Counted from the stretch's first letter, positions 1 to 9,845 are shown. The stretch is DNA of 64,000 bases from Prorocentrum cordatum (GCA_963575745.1 CAUYUJ010000337.1:155737-219736), one strand, 5' to 3'. Numbers and translations are program-made. Notes: generated by a model from the letters alone, not told the origin.

Positions 1-1149
1 GCGGGTGTCTGTGCTCTTCAAAATTAACAGTTGTAGGCGGCGTGCCTGGCGTGAGATGCGGCGGCGCAGCAGGCGCGCCGCCCGCTCGCCGTGCTGCGCG
101 GCCTCGAAGAAGATGGGGCATCCCCTACCGTCGCCGCTGAAGGTCGCCACTGCGGGGCGCGGGGCAATCCGCGCGCAGCGGCTGGCGCCGGGGGGGGATT
201 GGCAAGTGTCTCTGCCCCGCTCTGCGCGGCCTGGCGCCAGTGCTCATCTTGCTGCCGCGCAAGCTCAAGTGCCAGCTACGTTCTGTGGAGCTCGCGCGTT
301 TGCCGTCGTTGCTCGCGGTCGCCGCCGCGGGGCGCCCAGGTCCTGCGTCGCGGCCGGCGAAACGCGCGGCCGCTCTCCTGGGCGGTTGGCTCGCGCCGAC
401 GGGGTGTTCTGATCGGAAAAAGCCAAGTCCCGGGGGGGCGCCGGCGTTGGCGGCGACGCAGCTGCCGGCGCAGACTGCGGTGGCCGCGAAGAACTGGATC
501 CACGCGGCGGGCCGATGCCGAGCTCAGCTCGGCAACTGCGCGTCGGCAGAATAGGCAGGGCGCGCTGCGACGCGAGCGTGGGCGTCGCCTATCCAGTCGC
601 GCCCCTGGGTTCTCTCTGCGAGAATGCACCGCCTACTTGCGTCCGCCGCAATGTAGTTGGTGGCGGTTGTGCCGCTGAGGCTACTGGAGCTGCCAGCGCC
701 GTCGGCGCCCTTGAAGCTCGCGCGGCTGGCGGCGCCCCCCTCGGTGCTGACTGTTGGCCCGGCGACGCAATCGCCGGAATTTTCGGTGCTGCGGAAGCTC
801 GCGCGCCCGCAAAGTCGGCCATCCCCTGTCGCGGCCGTCGCAATTCGGCCTGGTTGCCGCGAGCCGCTCGACGAGGGGCCCGGGGCAGCCGCTGGCGCTG
901 ATGGCCGTTGCGCAGCGCTGCTGGAATTGGCTGTCCGCCGACCCGGGGGTCGGCGCTTTCCTGGCGCCCTCGGCTGGCCGAAGAGTCCCGGAGGTGCCCC
1001 TGGTCATCCAGACTAAATGGGCACCCGGCATGGGCTGCTGCTGGGAAGGCCCCGTCGGCTCGCGCTGCCCCAGAAAAGCAAGCGGCGAGGATGGCGATGC
1101 CGATGGGGGCGCTGGGGCGCAGGCGTCGACGAAGAGAGCGCGCTATTGC
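1..1149 (-). other. Region 3' of the gag-like zinc knuckle, no confident gene
   Basis: Minus-strand sequence downstream of the zinc knuckle of gag-like copy 1. Several frames stay open, the longest 1404-589, but the GC-rich composition makes open frames cheap. A short stretch near 850-790, rich in Arg, Glu and Gln, loosely resembles the region downstream of gag copy 2 around 29900 (both have an RR-x-RQ-x-M pattern). That would fit continued gag sequence, but the match is weak. No protease or polymerase motif is visible before the window ends. Confidence 0.3.
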
Positions 1150-2349
1150 CGGCGGCGCCAGGGGCAGTCGCGCACGTGGTGCTCCTCGGAGTCGCACTCG
1201 TGGCACTTGAGACGCGTCGCGACAGGGCGCGCTTAGCTGCTGCGGCGGCCTGAACCTATGCGCGCGCCCCTGAGCGCCCCTGTTCCTTCGCCCTGGCCCT
1301 GTCCGGAGCCCGCGATGGTCTCCTGAAGGCCGTTCATGGGTATGGTGGCGATGAAGGCGCGGTAGCCTTCGCCCATGCCGCCCCCCTTCCGACTGATCGC
1401 CCACCGAAGGTGGCGCGCGGGCTCGCCGTCGTCGAAGCTGCGCCGGCGTGCTTCGGCGCGCTCGCGAGCCCAGAAGAGGCGCGCGCCACGTTCTTCCACG
1501 GGAGCGTCGCGTTGTTCCACGGGGGTCGGCAGCTGTCTCCTCGCAGAATGAGCTTGCGGCGTCGGCGTCGGCGCCCGAGGCGACCGCTGCTGCCGGGCGC
1601 GCCCCCTGCGCCGGCTGCGCCGCGCCAGGGGCGCAGCTTCCAGGCGCGGCCTCGGCCGGCGCAGGGGGACTTGGCGCCGATCCCAGCGCGGCGAAGGTAT
1701 GCTCGCAAGGAACCTGCGCCGTTGGTCAGCGTTGACCGCCGATGTAAGGTTGCCTGACGATCCCTCTACCCCGTGCACATGGCGTCTCAGCTGGCCCGTC
1801 ACGTGGGCGGGATGCCGAGCTTTCGTCGGGAGGCCACGTTGAATTGCAGTGGGACCATCGCAAGGTGAGCGTTCGACCAATACGCCAACGGCGCGCAGCA
1901 GGAGGAAGCTGAGCCCCTCGTAGCCGACCATGGGTTGCCCAGCTTGCTTCGCCCGGTAGCGGAGGATGTCGAACCTGGCCAGGAGCTGCAGCGGAGGTGC
2001 GATTCTTCTCGCCCAGCAGGCCCCATCGTTTGGCCAGGCTGCGCATGAGAAAAATCATCGGTAGCACTGGGTTGCCGTTGATTAAACCTCCCTGGGTCAG
2101 GACAACTGGCGACGATCCGTCCACGCACTCGCGCGCCATGCCGGCACTGTGCGACGAAACGCAGGGTGCCCGGCGAGACTCGTTGAGGTCGGAGGTCGCC
2201 ACTGACCAGATCATGACCTCACGCAACATTGTTTCTCGAGGCCCCCAGGTGCAGAGGTGGCGCATGTCGCCGGTGCCGCCACCTGCGCACGCGTAGGCGA
2301 AACAGCCTGCGACGGCACACGTTCCCATTCCGATGGCCTTCCATCCCAT
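1150..2349 (-). pseudogene. Gag-like retroelement ORF, copy 1, 3' part
   Basis: The open frame begins with ATG at 2349 (MGWKAIGMGTCAVAG) and shifts frame near 1930 and again before the zinc knuckle at 1164-1205. It is paralogous to the minus-strand ORF at 30255-31500: both share GWKAI at the start, WSVA, AGM-x-REC, QGG/QGR followed by GNP, RWG-x(2)-GEK-x-RTSAA, then TG-x-LRRH, and finally PVE(E/Q)RGA-x-L-x-WA-x-ERA. Conserved protein blocks followed by a CCHC knuckle are what a retroelement Gag (nucleocapsid-type) looks like. No single frame runs through, so this copy is called broken. The ATG at 2349 is probably internal to the ancestral ORF: the match to copy 2 resumes on the far side of the inserted DNA transposon, at 6024-6200. 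Confidence 0.6.
1164..1205 (-). other. CCHC zinc knuckle of gag-like copy 1
   Basis: On the minus strand this reads CHECDSEEHHVRDC, which is C-x2-C-x4-H-x4-C exactly. This is the nucleic-acid-binding knuckle of retroviral and retrotransposon Gag proteins. A stop codon follows within nine codons in the same frame. Confidence 0.8.
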
Positions 2350-2352
2350 GAG

Positions 2353-2399
2353 CTTCCTATCTGCGCTAATTAGTCCCCCATCGCTAATTAGCGCAGATA
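2353..2399. repeat. Left TIR with terminal hairpin
   Basis: The 17-bp TIR occupies 2353-2369. Overlapping it is a perfect palindrome: TATCTGCGCTAATTAG (2358-2373) and its complement CTAATTAGCGCAGATA (2384-2399) around a 10-nt loop. More ATTAGCGC-type boxes lie near 2417, 2488, 2514 and 2533. Confidence 0.75.
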
Positions 2400-2691
2400 C
2401 GTATATGAATATATACTAATTAGCGCTGTCAATCCTAACCAGCGAGTAGTCAGCTCTAAAATTAACGGGTGCGCACCAATTAGCAAGTATACGCGCTAAT
2501 CATTGCTTGTTGAATTAGCGAGTAGCACGCGTTGATTAGCGCGCGTGGTTTAGTGCGGACGACGTCGCTTTCGACCACTGGCGCGCTTTTTTCGCCGTTA
2601 TAACCGTGAGCGCGGTGCCGAAGCCCGCGATGTTTATCCATGCCCATGAATGTAATTCCCACGAAGGCACGCATGCAAGAAGACAGGGCCA

Positions 2692-2692
<1 letters not shown>

Positions 2693-2770
<78 letters not shown>

Positions 2771-2812
2771 AAAAAAGAGAGAAGAAGAAGAAGAAGAAGA
2801 AGAAACGAGGAC
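2693..2812. repeat. (GA)n followed by (GAA)n
   Basis: About 75 bases of uninterrupted GA dinucleotides, then GAAA/GAAGAA units. It lies inside the TIR transposon, downstream of the 3' end of its gene. Confidence 0.95.
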
Positions 2813-2902
2813 ATATAAATAAAGAGCAGGACAACCAAGAGAGAGAGGCAGAGAGCTAGAGGGGGTCATTCGCAGCCGCCTTCACAGGCGGCTATTTTTG
2901 TT

Positions 2903-2941
2903 GCGTGTGTGTGCGTGTGTGTGTGTGCGTGTGTGTGTGTT
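2903..2941. repeat. (GT)n microsatellite
   Basis: GTGTGTGC/GTGTGTGTGT units, just beyond the 3' end of the transposon gene. Confidence 0.95.
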
Positions 2942-2953
2942 TTCGCAGCAGCG

Positions 2954-5627
2954 CTATCGCACGCGAACCAAGAGCTCCATGCGGAACCTGTCCATAACAT
3001 TGGCAGAGAAAGCCTTTGTGGTCATCGGGGCGCCACGCCTCCGTGAGATCCTGCTGACGGTCCCTCCAAAATCCTCGTCGCGGTAAGTCCAATTAGCTTT
3101 CGGGTCAGATTCCTGGGTGAGGTGCACGAAAAGATGGAGTTTGGGCTTGCACCTGAAGAGTGCAGGGTGTCGCTGTGCGAGTGCGTCGTACATGAGCACG
3201 AAGCGTTTGCCGTTCGTCGCCGTGGTGTCCCCCCTGAAAATAACATTTGTCCGCAAGGCCTCGTAACAATTATGGCGGTGGTTCGTCTCTGCGAGAATTG
3301 CCTGCTCCAGTTCGCTGCCACCGCTGAACAATCTGTTGCATTCCTCCCGCGCCCAACCGTCCAGAGCCCTGCGCGCGCCCGCCATGGCCTTTAGTTTCGG
3401 GGCGCTCCTGCGGCTTGCCTTTTTGATCATCAAGAGCGTCAGCTTGTGGAGCCTGTCGTCCGTCTTGTTCCTGTCGTAATGGGCTTGGATTGACGACCGC
3501 ATCCTGTTGAGGCGTTCGGCCCGATTCCCGCCGCCATAGTATTTACTGTCACTTAGAAGGAACCACATCAATGATCCGAGCCAATCCAAAGCGACGCCCT
3601 GGTCCACACAACGCAACCAATCCACTCGAAACAAGGAAAGGTCATCCACGCAGGGTGCCGACAACAACGGCGACGGCACGCATCCGCTGCGCGCGTTCCA
3701 GAGGATAAGTTCAGATTTGGGCAGATGCGCCCTCCGCCATGGCGCGCCCCCCCGCGCGTCGCCAACCTGCGGGGGAACAAATGCACGTAATCAGCCGCCT
3801 TCCGCGGCGCCCCGCCCACCGCGCCAACCCGCCCCCCTGCCCCGGGGGGCAGAGAAACGGGCTGGGAGGGCGCGGGCGGAAGAAAGGAAGTAATTCACGG
3901 TCAAACCTTGGGGCGCGGCGCCTGATCGGGCGCGCGCGCGCAGCCGGCAGCGGCCGCCCCCCCCGTTCCAAGCAGGGGGCCCGAACGTGCATTTGTAGCT
4001 CGCCCGATCTCCTCTGACACCCGCCAGAACGCCCCGGAAGCCCAACGGTTTGTTGGGGCGACGCTTGCGGCGCGAATCTGTCGCTTGCCAAGCGGCGCCA
4101 TCGCGCCGACATGACGGAAAGGCACCGCGTGCCATTGCCGAAAGCGACCACCGCACGATCTCCACGCAGTCGTCGCACGCGTTTGAACTCATGCGGGATT
4201 TGGGGAAAGCTGCCACAGGAACCCGCAAAATCGAGTTGTCACCACTCAGCCCTGGGAGATTTACTTGAACGAGTTCGACTGAATCGCTCCTGTCGAAATT
4301 GTTTGGCACGCCATCAGTCCAGAGACCTACGGGTACAAGGGTCTCTGCGCCCGTCGCCGCCTGGCATCGCAACAGATGTGTTTTCGCCTCGACGTCCAAA
4401 CCTTCCGCATCAAAGAATTTCGCCCCATCCGAATGCGAACGCATGACTGAACACATTTCGCGCGGCAGCCAAACAAACGCATATCTGAACGCACTTCTCT
4501 GTTCAGTTTCGGGTTCCGCGTTCCCACCTTGGCCGCGCATGTCGGAGGCCACTCGCGCGCCTTCGAGAAATTCCTCTTCAAATCTCTGGCGACGTTCTTG
4601 CCTCCGCCGCGTCGCACCGCGGCGGCGGTGAGATCGCCGAACGGACCGGGGAGCAACTGGCCGAGCGGTGTCGAGAAATTATGCCCGAGTTCCCGCGCTG
4701 ACTGCCTGTTTTCGAAAAATGAATCCCTGATGGCGACGCGCAGGCGCTTCGACGGCGACCCGTCGTCCTGCCTCGCCCACGATTGGCGCATCTTCCCCTT
4801 GAGCATGGGTTCACCCCAAAGCGACGTGGAAAAGAAAGAGGCCTGAGCAGACGGCTACGGTTCAGAAGAACCAGCGAGCGACGACTGGATTGCCCGTCCC
4901 TCTTGGTCTTGTCGACGCGGCCAGCGCCGCGCATCCCGTCCCTCTCTGCCAACGCCAATGTCACGCTACGCCTTCTCCATCGTCTCCCCGCCCTCCCCAA
5001 ACTCCCACTTCTCCGCCTCCTCCTCCTCCTCTTCCTCTTCCTCCTCCTGCTCCACTACATTCTCTTCCTCCTCCTCCCCCTCTTCCTACCTCCTCCTCCT
5101 CCTCCTCCAACTCGTCCTCCGTCCTTCCCCCCCCCTCCCCTCCTCCTCCTCCTCCTCCTCCTCCTCCTCCTCCTTCTCCTCCCCCATTTCCCTTCCTCCC
5201 CCTCCCCCTCCTCCTCCCCCCCCCCTCCTCCTCCTCCTCCTCCTCGTATTCCTCCCCTTCTTCCCTCTCCTCCTCCCCCCCCCCTTCCCCCTCCTCCCCC
5301 CCCCGCAAAAGGATCCTGACATGGGGGGTCGCCTGTCGCCATGTTGCGCTCCTTGGCGCACACGTAACTCACAGCGTACGAAATCGCTTTCCCGCGCTTG
5401 TGCGCCTGCTCCTTCGCGAGCACAGTCTTGGCCAAGATAGCCTTGGTGAGCGGCACGTGACCCACCCTGCGGGTGACGCTCATCAGAGACCCCATCAAGC
5501 CCATGTTGTCCTTGATTGTGTACTCTGCATCGCCCTGCTCCGTCTTCATCGCCTCGATCTCGGCGACGCGCTCGAGCACGATGGCCTGCAGGTCGTGGTC
5601 CGAGAGCTCGCGCCTCGCGCGGGGCAT
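2954..5627 (-). CDS. Putative transposase-type gene of the TIR element, spliced, function unassigned
   Basis: Three coding blocks on the minus strand read as one protein. Block 1 is about 5627-5315, starting at ATG (MPRARRELSDHDLQAIV). Block 2 is about 4845-4010, with RLRVAIRDSFFENRQSA, then VPVGLWTDGVPNNFDR and VNLPGLSGD. Block 3 is about 3640-2954, with KPKLHLFVHLTQ and the W-x-YRDEDFGG motif. The blocks are separated by a 300-base CCT-rich intron and a GC-rich intron. Block 2 contains one frameshift near 4500. I recognise the combination GDGVP-like / KPKLHLF / Y-x-DEDFGG as a family that is highly repeated in dinoflagellates, with no function known to me. Its position between perfect TIRs suggests a transposase, with acidic residues in TDGVP and YRDEDFGG as candidate catalytic positions. 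No known DDE family is identified with confidence. Exon ends are approximate. Confidence 0.55.
5008..5310. repeat. CCT/C-rich low-complexity intron
   Basis: Continuous CTC/CCT/CCCC tract, purine-rich on the coding strand, between blocks 1 and 2 of the transposon gene. The coding-strand frames here are only Gly/Glu/Arg runs, so it is read as intron. Confidence 0.8.
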
Positions 5628-6005
5628 GGCGGTGAACCGAAAACGCTGCACGCGCGGTGGCCCTCGAGCCGCAATGCCTTCGGACAGCGGGCGCGATGCT
5701 GCCCTGCTGAAGGGGGCTAACGATTATTGTTGATACATGCGTCAACTTGCGGCCTGAGGCGATTTTTTGGAAAGCGAGGAGGTGGGGCGGGCGGGCGAAG
5801 GGGGGAAGGGGGAAGAGGAGAAAGACAACAGCAAACGATATACGAACATCATGGCTGTGCTCACAGACGCATGCATGATACGCGATCCCCATGGAACCAG
5901 CCAGAAACAACGCTAATCGTCAGCCCTAATTAGAGCGGAGTCAGCGCTACTCATGTAAGAGCGAATCAGTACTAATTCGCGCATACGATTAGCGCATATA
6001 GCTAT

Positions 6006-6022
6006 TTAGCGCAGATAGGAAG
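6006..6022. repeat. Right TIR
   Basis: TTAGCGCAGATAGGAAG, exact reverse complement of the left TIR. Preceding boxes of the same family (ATTAGCGC, CTAATTCGCGC, CGCTAATC) lie between 5911 and 5994. Confidence 0.75.
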
Positions 6023-6023
6023 G

Positions 6024-6400
6024 ACAGGGTCCAGGGGGGTAGCTCCTCCACCGGTCGTACAGATGCTGAAGGCTGGGAGTCCTCAAGCGGCGTTGCACGA
6101 GTCGCCGAAGACCCTTGCCCTGGAAAAGTTTTTCCTCGTCAGCGCATTGGGTGTATGCTTCCGTCGCGTCAATGGAGTGCTCACAAACTCGGAGCATCCC
6201 ACGACACAGTCACGGGAATGTTCTTGATTCGACATGTGGCGCTAGACAAGCGCTTTCCATTACTCGCAAAGTAACTGCTCGCAGATGGCCTGGGTACGCC
6301 GCCAGGGATGTACAATCCACTACATCGATACAAACATGTTTTGTCGGACGTCTGCGAGTAGACGCCTTGCAAGTACGTAGCGCGCTCGGCGAGACGCTTC
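6024..6400 (-). pseudogene. Gag-like retroelement ORF, copy 1, 5' part
   Basis: The minus frame ending at the right TIR reads DATEAYTQCADEEKLFQGKG, matching DATEDNAHCADEEEHVRGRV near 31650-31590 upstream of gag copy 2. In copy 2 this block runs directly toward the GWKAI segment. Here the two are separated by the TIR transposon. Further upstream a Cys-containing stretch (CRIKNI) is a weak counterpart of the CADRQI stretch of copy 2. The frame is interrupted and no start is recognisable. Confidence 0.5.
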
Positions 6401-6776
6401 CCACCGCCAGCTCATCGGAAAGGCTGGCCCTGGTGGCGGCGGTGCCGCTTCTCCCTCCGCCAACTTCCCCCCCCTCGTCGGGAAAGCAGCGGGTAGGAGG
6501 GATCGGATCACGAGGGGCGAACACTTCACATATCAACGATCCTCACAACGCGTGTTAGCTCCAACGTGTGCTTGTCCACGTCCTCTTGCACTCCCGACAT
6601 GGGTACGGAAAAATGGGTACAATGCTCAACAACAAGTGTTGTCCAAAACTGACAGCGGCCGCTGTTGGGCAAGTGTCCTTCTGTCTCGAATGGACAACGT
6701 CCGCGCGACGCCGACAGCGAGTCCAGCTCAAAATGAACAGCCTCCCATGCCATCTTGCTGGCTCATGAGTGTCGAC

Positions 6777-6842
6777 GCTAACCGACGCACTTCGACGCTA
6801 AGACGGCGCTAAGTTGACGCTAGTCGGCGCTAAGTCGGCTCT
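6777..6842. repeat. CGCTAA-box cluster
   Basis: Five copies of (G/A)CGCTAAG or GCGCTAAG-like boxes within 65 bases. They resemble the subterminal boxes of the TIR transposon, but there is no matching partner end nearby. It may be the relic of a related element end. The surrounding 6400-7030 holds nothing else I recognise. Confidence 0.5.
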
Positions 6843-7034
6843 TTCTCATTGATTCCAGACGCTGGCGCACGCCAATGCACTCTGAAGAAGACATTGCGAA
6901 GACATGCAAGGTTCTCATGAATAACTGCCGAAGGAATTACCCATTTCGATCGTACCGAGTCCTGATGAGCATCGAACGCCGCATGCAGACCGCTCAGCTC
7001 CTGCAGGAGCCGGGCCCACGGCAACGATGGAGTC

Positions 7035-7183
7035 CTCCCTGATAAGGGCCCGAGCAGATGGGGGGATCGCACCACATCGCCAATGCATCGCAGATGCATC
7101 GCCGATGTGTCGGCGACGCCAGCGATGCATCGGCGATGCGGCGCGATCCTCCGACCCCATCTGCTCAGGCCCCTATCAGGGAG
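7035..7183. mobile_element. MITE-like foldback element
   Basis: Two imperfect inverted arms of about 36-40 bp (CTCCCTGATAAGGGCC... at 7035 and its complement ending at 7183) enclose repeats of GATGCATCG/CGATGCATCG. The element lies between direct copies of CTGCAGGAGCC at 7000-7010 and 7210-7220. Fragments of the same family occur at 7757-7850 and 17825-17900. No coding capacity is visible. Confidence 0.65.
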
Positions 7184-7616
7184 ACCCAGGGACGCGGACC
7201 TCGAAGCCTCTGCAGGAGCCGCAGCCCACAGCACAGGGGGAGGGACCGCTCTCATCGGTGGCGACGTCAGGGGCGAATAGCCCAGGGGCGAGCAGTACAT
7301 GTATTCGCCCGGGAGCTGCGCCGAAAGCATGGACCATCCCCTGGGCTATCCGACCTTATCGTCGCCTCCGATCTCATCGCGATCCCCGCCGGGCAGCCGC
7401 CTGCGCAACGTGCACATACCCGGCGCTCGCCGGCCAGGGGGGGTCCTGCTGTGGCACGCCGGCAGGGCACACGCACACAAAGAGGGCAGCCTGGCTGCAC
7501 TGTGGGTCTCGCGCCCGCGGTGTGGTGGGTGGGAGCAGTGGAGGACTTCCAGATGGAGTCCGAGTACGGCAGGTTCGTGTCGTGCCGACCCCAGCGTTGG
7601 TTTTTGACACCGCAGG

Positions 7617-7712
7617 GATCGTTCAACCTTGAACGATCGGCCGCTGCCGCAACGTCCGATCGTTCAACATCGATCGATTCTGGGTCGCTGGCGGCGTTCA
7701 ACCTTGAACGTC
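7617..7712. repeat. GATCGTTCAA palindromes
   Basis: A perfect 22-bp palindrome, GATCGTTCAACCTTGAACGATC less its outermost bases in the quoted core GTTCAACCTTGAAC, sits at 7617-7638. Related boxes follow at about 7665 and 7698-7712, and a further decayed one lies at about 19805. Confidence 0.8.
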
Positions 7713-7756
7713 CGCGCTGGGGTCGCCGCTGGTCGACACGACGCAAACCTACCGTA

Positions 7757-7850
7757 GATGGGGTCAGAGGATCGCGGTTCATCGGCGATGCATCGCCGAG
7801 CTATCGGCGATACAGCGGCGACGTCGGCGCTGCATCGCCGACCCGGAGGA
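7757..7850. repeat. Fragment of the GATGCATCG MITE family
   Basis: AGATGGGGTC-x-GAGGATCGC followed by CATCGGCGATGCATCGCCGA units, the same arm and core as the element at 7035-7183 but without the second arm. The flanking 7184-8450 otherwise shows no gene; its open frames fall on both strands and match nothing. Confidence 0.6.
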
Positions 7851-8455
7851 CACTCGTAGTTTGGCGCCACCGAAGCTCATGGTGCCGCTCGACGCCCAGG
7901 GTGCCCCGTCTCCAAAGTCCTTGCATCCCCCGATTCGTGGCGGAATAGAAAGATGGGCCGCCTCCCCTTGCACCCGCACGGGGGAACCTAGAGGCCCCGG
8001 TCGCCCGAGGCGTCCTCGGAGAACGACCCGAGTCTCAAACTGCGCGGTCATCGGCTACACGAATGAGTGATCCTGGGTAAGATTGACCTTTTGGTGCGCG
8101 GCTTCTTTGGGGCCGCGGGGGGGCAAAACACAAGCGCGCAAGACGTTACTGCCGCCTCGCGGTTGGCGATCAGGGGACCCCAGTGGGCCCGCACCAAAGG
8201 TCACTTCTGCGCAAGGTCACACTCTAGTCGAGGCCACCCCGAATCCCCAATGGCTCACCACGCGGTGTGGTCGCCACGCCGCCTGGGGCCCCGCCAACTA
8301 TGTTTCAGTGTCAGGCTGGAATGCGCCTGGCGCGGGCCCCCTGCAGTGGAGGCCCCGCGGACCCCCTCCGGTGGCCAAGTTGGGGGATCCGTGGGGCGTC
8401 CACGCCGACGCCGCCCCAGGCACGCACGTGCAGATGGCCTCTGGGCGGATGCGGC

Positions 8456-8470
8456 CTTGAGCCAAAAAGG
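8456..8470 (-). other. Possible spliced-leader relic
   Basis: The minus strand reads CCTTTTTGGCTCAAG, one mismatch from CCATTTTGGCTCAAG, the 3' 15 bases of the dinoflagellate spliced leader. The next bases on the coding side belong to no recognisable gene. Confidence 0.4.
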
Positions 8471-8912
8471 AACCTGCGCGCGGACACTCTTGCGCGCAGG
8501 CGAAGGCCCACTGCTGCAAGCAAATCTTTTGGGACGATCTTGCTGCGGATCGGCGTATGGTTCAAGCCTCGGCGGCCCTCTCCGGGCGCCGAGAGTTAGG
8601 CAGCTGGCTCGGACAAGCCAACACATGGAAGAGTAACCTTGCCGATTCGGGACAGAAGATCTGATTCTGGAGACTGTCTACAAATACGCCCCTCAACCGC
8701 GGTTCTTAGATGACGTGCGATCTGGCGTGGAAGGACACCGCGCTGATTGCTGGATCCTTCGGGCGATGACAAGGGTCAGCGGAAACTACCATGACTGTTC
8801 CGAATCAAACTAGCCCCCTCGGCGGTCGGTGGTCCAAGGTTGCGTGTTGAGCACTTCTCGGCAGCCCGTGCAGTCCCTGGGGAAGTGGTTTTAACAACTT
8901 AAAACCTACAGT

Positions 8913-9074
8913 GAACCCGTGTAACAAGGATGCGCGGTGAGGATGCAAAGGGCCTTGGAGGGACATGTTAACGTTTGACGAACGAGGTCGGCCAGCGAAG
9001 GTCGCTGAGGATGGACCGAAAGGGGCAAGGATGCAAGGGTAACGACGGAATGCTGTTTATCCTTGCTATGCGGG
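8913..9074. repeat. Dispersed repeat, copy 1
   Basis: Similar over about 160 bases to 13387-13552. Both share AACCCGT...AAGGA(T/C)GCGCGGT, GGGCCTTGGAG, GGCCAGCGAA, GATGG(A/G)CCGAA and end in TATGCGGGCTG or CATGCGGGCTG. It is non-coding as far as can be seen. Confidence 0.75.
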
Positions 9075-9342
9075 CTGGCTGTCTGCATCAGCGGGGAAAG
9101 AACGGCACAATATTATATGTTTTCCGGCGTCGAGGGGGCCGGCCCCCAGGAGGCTCGAAAGTTTATGTGAGCTTTGTCTGCCTCGAAGGCCGGGATGCTG
9201 CCAAAACGCCAATCGCGGGAGCAGAGTGCCTGGCAACCTGGCTGCGAAAACACGCGAAGCCGAAAAGGGGGCTCCACAGGCGCAGCGCTGCGACATCTCC
9301 GCGTCTTTCTGCAGGTCCGCAGAGAAGGTACTAAGGAGGGCG

Positions 9343-9402
9343 CTTGAAAAAAAGAGAGGTCACGGATATGCGAATCAGCGATGCCGCGACCCCCAAAGCG
9401 GA
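9343..9402. repeat. Dispersed repeat block, copy 1
   Basis: AGAGAGGTCACGGATATG followed by CGAATCAGCGATGCCGCGACCCCC is near-identical to 13090-13133. In the other copy this block precedes, rather than follows, the 160-bp repeat block. Confidence 0.75.
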
Positions 9403-9469
9403 TGACCACAACTGACCAAATCCGCCGATTCTGTCGGCGCGTGGAAGAGGCTGTCGAATCTCAGCAATG

Positions 9470-9690
9470 TGCTAGTTGAGTCGAAGGGAACCCCCGTCCC
9501 CTTGATCATTTCCCCGCCAGAGGGGGGGATTCCTTGGGGCGGCCTCCCAAGGGGGGTCCAGGGGGGGGGCCCGGGGCAGATCCGACTCCTCCTCTGGCGG
9601 TTTGGCGGCCAAGAAAAGCGTTATAGTTGAGCCAGTCGAAGGAAGCCCCTTCCGTTTGATCCCTTCCCCACCGTTTAGAGGCTGGCGCTT
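9470..9690. repeat. Degenerate direct duplication
   Basis: TAGTTGAG-x-TCGAAGG-AA-CCCC...CCTTGATCATTTCCCCGCC at about 9472 recurs, degenerate, at about 9624 as TAGTTGAGCCAGTCGAAGGAAGCC...TTTGATCCCTTCCCCACC. The rest of 9403-9845 shows no gene. Confidence 0.6.
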
Positions 9691-9845
9691 TTTTATGCTA
9701 GTTGAGGACCAGGTGCGGCTGGGCTGAAATTACTTGTGTTCGGGCGTGCGTGACGCAAGTGAAATGAGATGTTCGCAAGCGTTGTAAGTGGTTGCTTTGC
9801 GTTCTCAGCTTTTGGGCGGTGGGCCGAGTTACTTACTGCGTAGCA

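Larger units (their letters stand above)
2353..6022 (-). mobile_element. TIR DNA transposon inserted in gag-like copy 1
   Basis: The ends are perfect 17-bp inverted repeats: CTTCCTATCTGCGCTAA at 2353-2369 and its reverse complement at 6006-6022. Both ends carry further scattered copies of GCGCTAAT/ATTAGCGC over about 120-190 bp, as expected for subterminal transposase-binding sites. The element is 3670 bp and encloses one spliced minus-strand gene (5627-2954). The flanks are the two halves of a gag-like ORF that is continuous in copy 2 (31.5-32.0 kb), so the insertion is supported by an empty-site comparison. I could not identify a clean target-site duplication: the bases outside are GAG on the left and GAC on the right. 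The assignment of the enclosed gene as the transposase is inference. Confidence 0.65.

Noticed and set aside
2606-2822. Arg/Glu repeat proteins from open frames over GA tracts (also 27.7 and 60.0 kb)
   Set aside because: Pure dinucleotide translation products, open in several frames on both strands.
2872-2898. GC hairpin (AGCCGCC/GGCGGCT) followed by a T-run, like a bacterial intrinsic terminator
   Set aside because: The window is eukaryotic by every other sign; the structure lies at no clear gene end that would use it.
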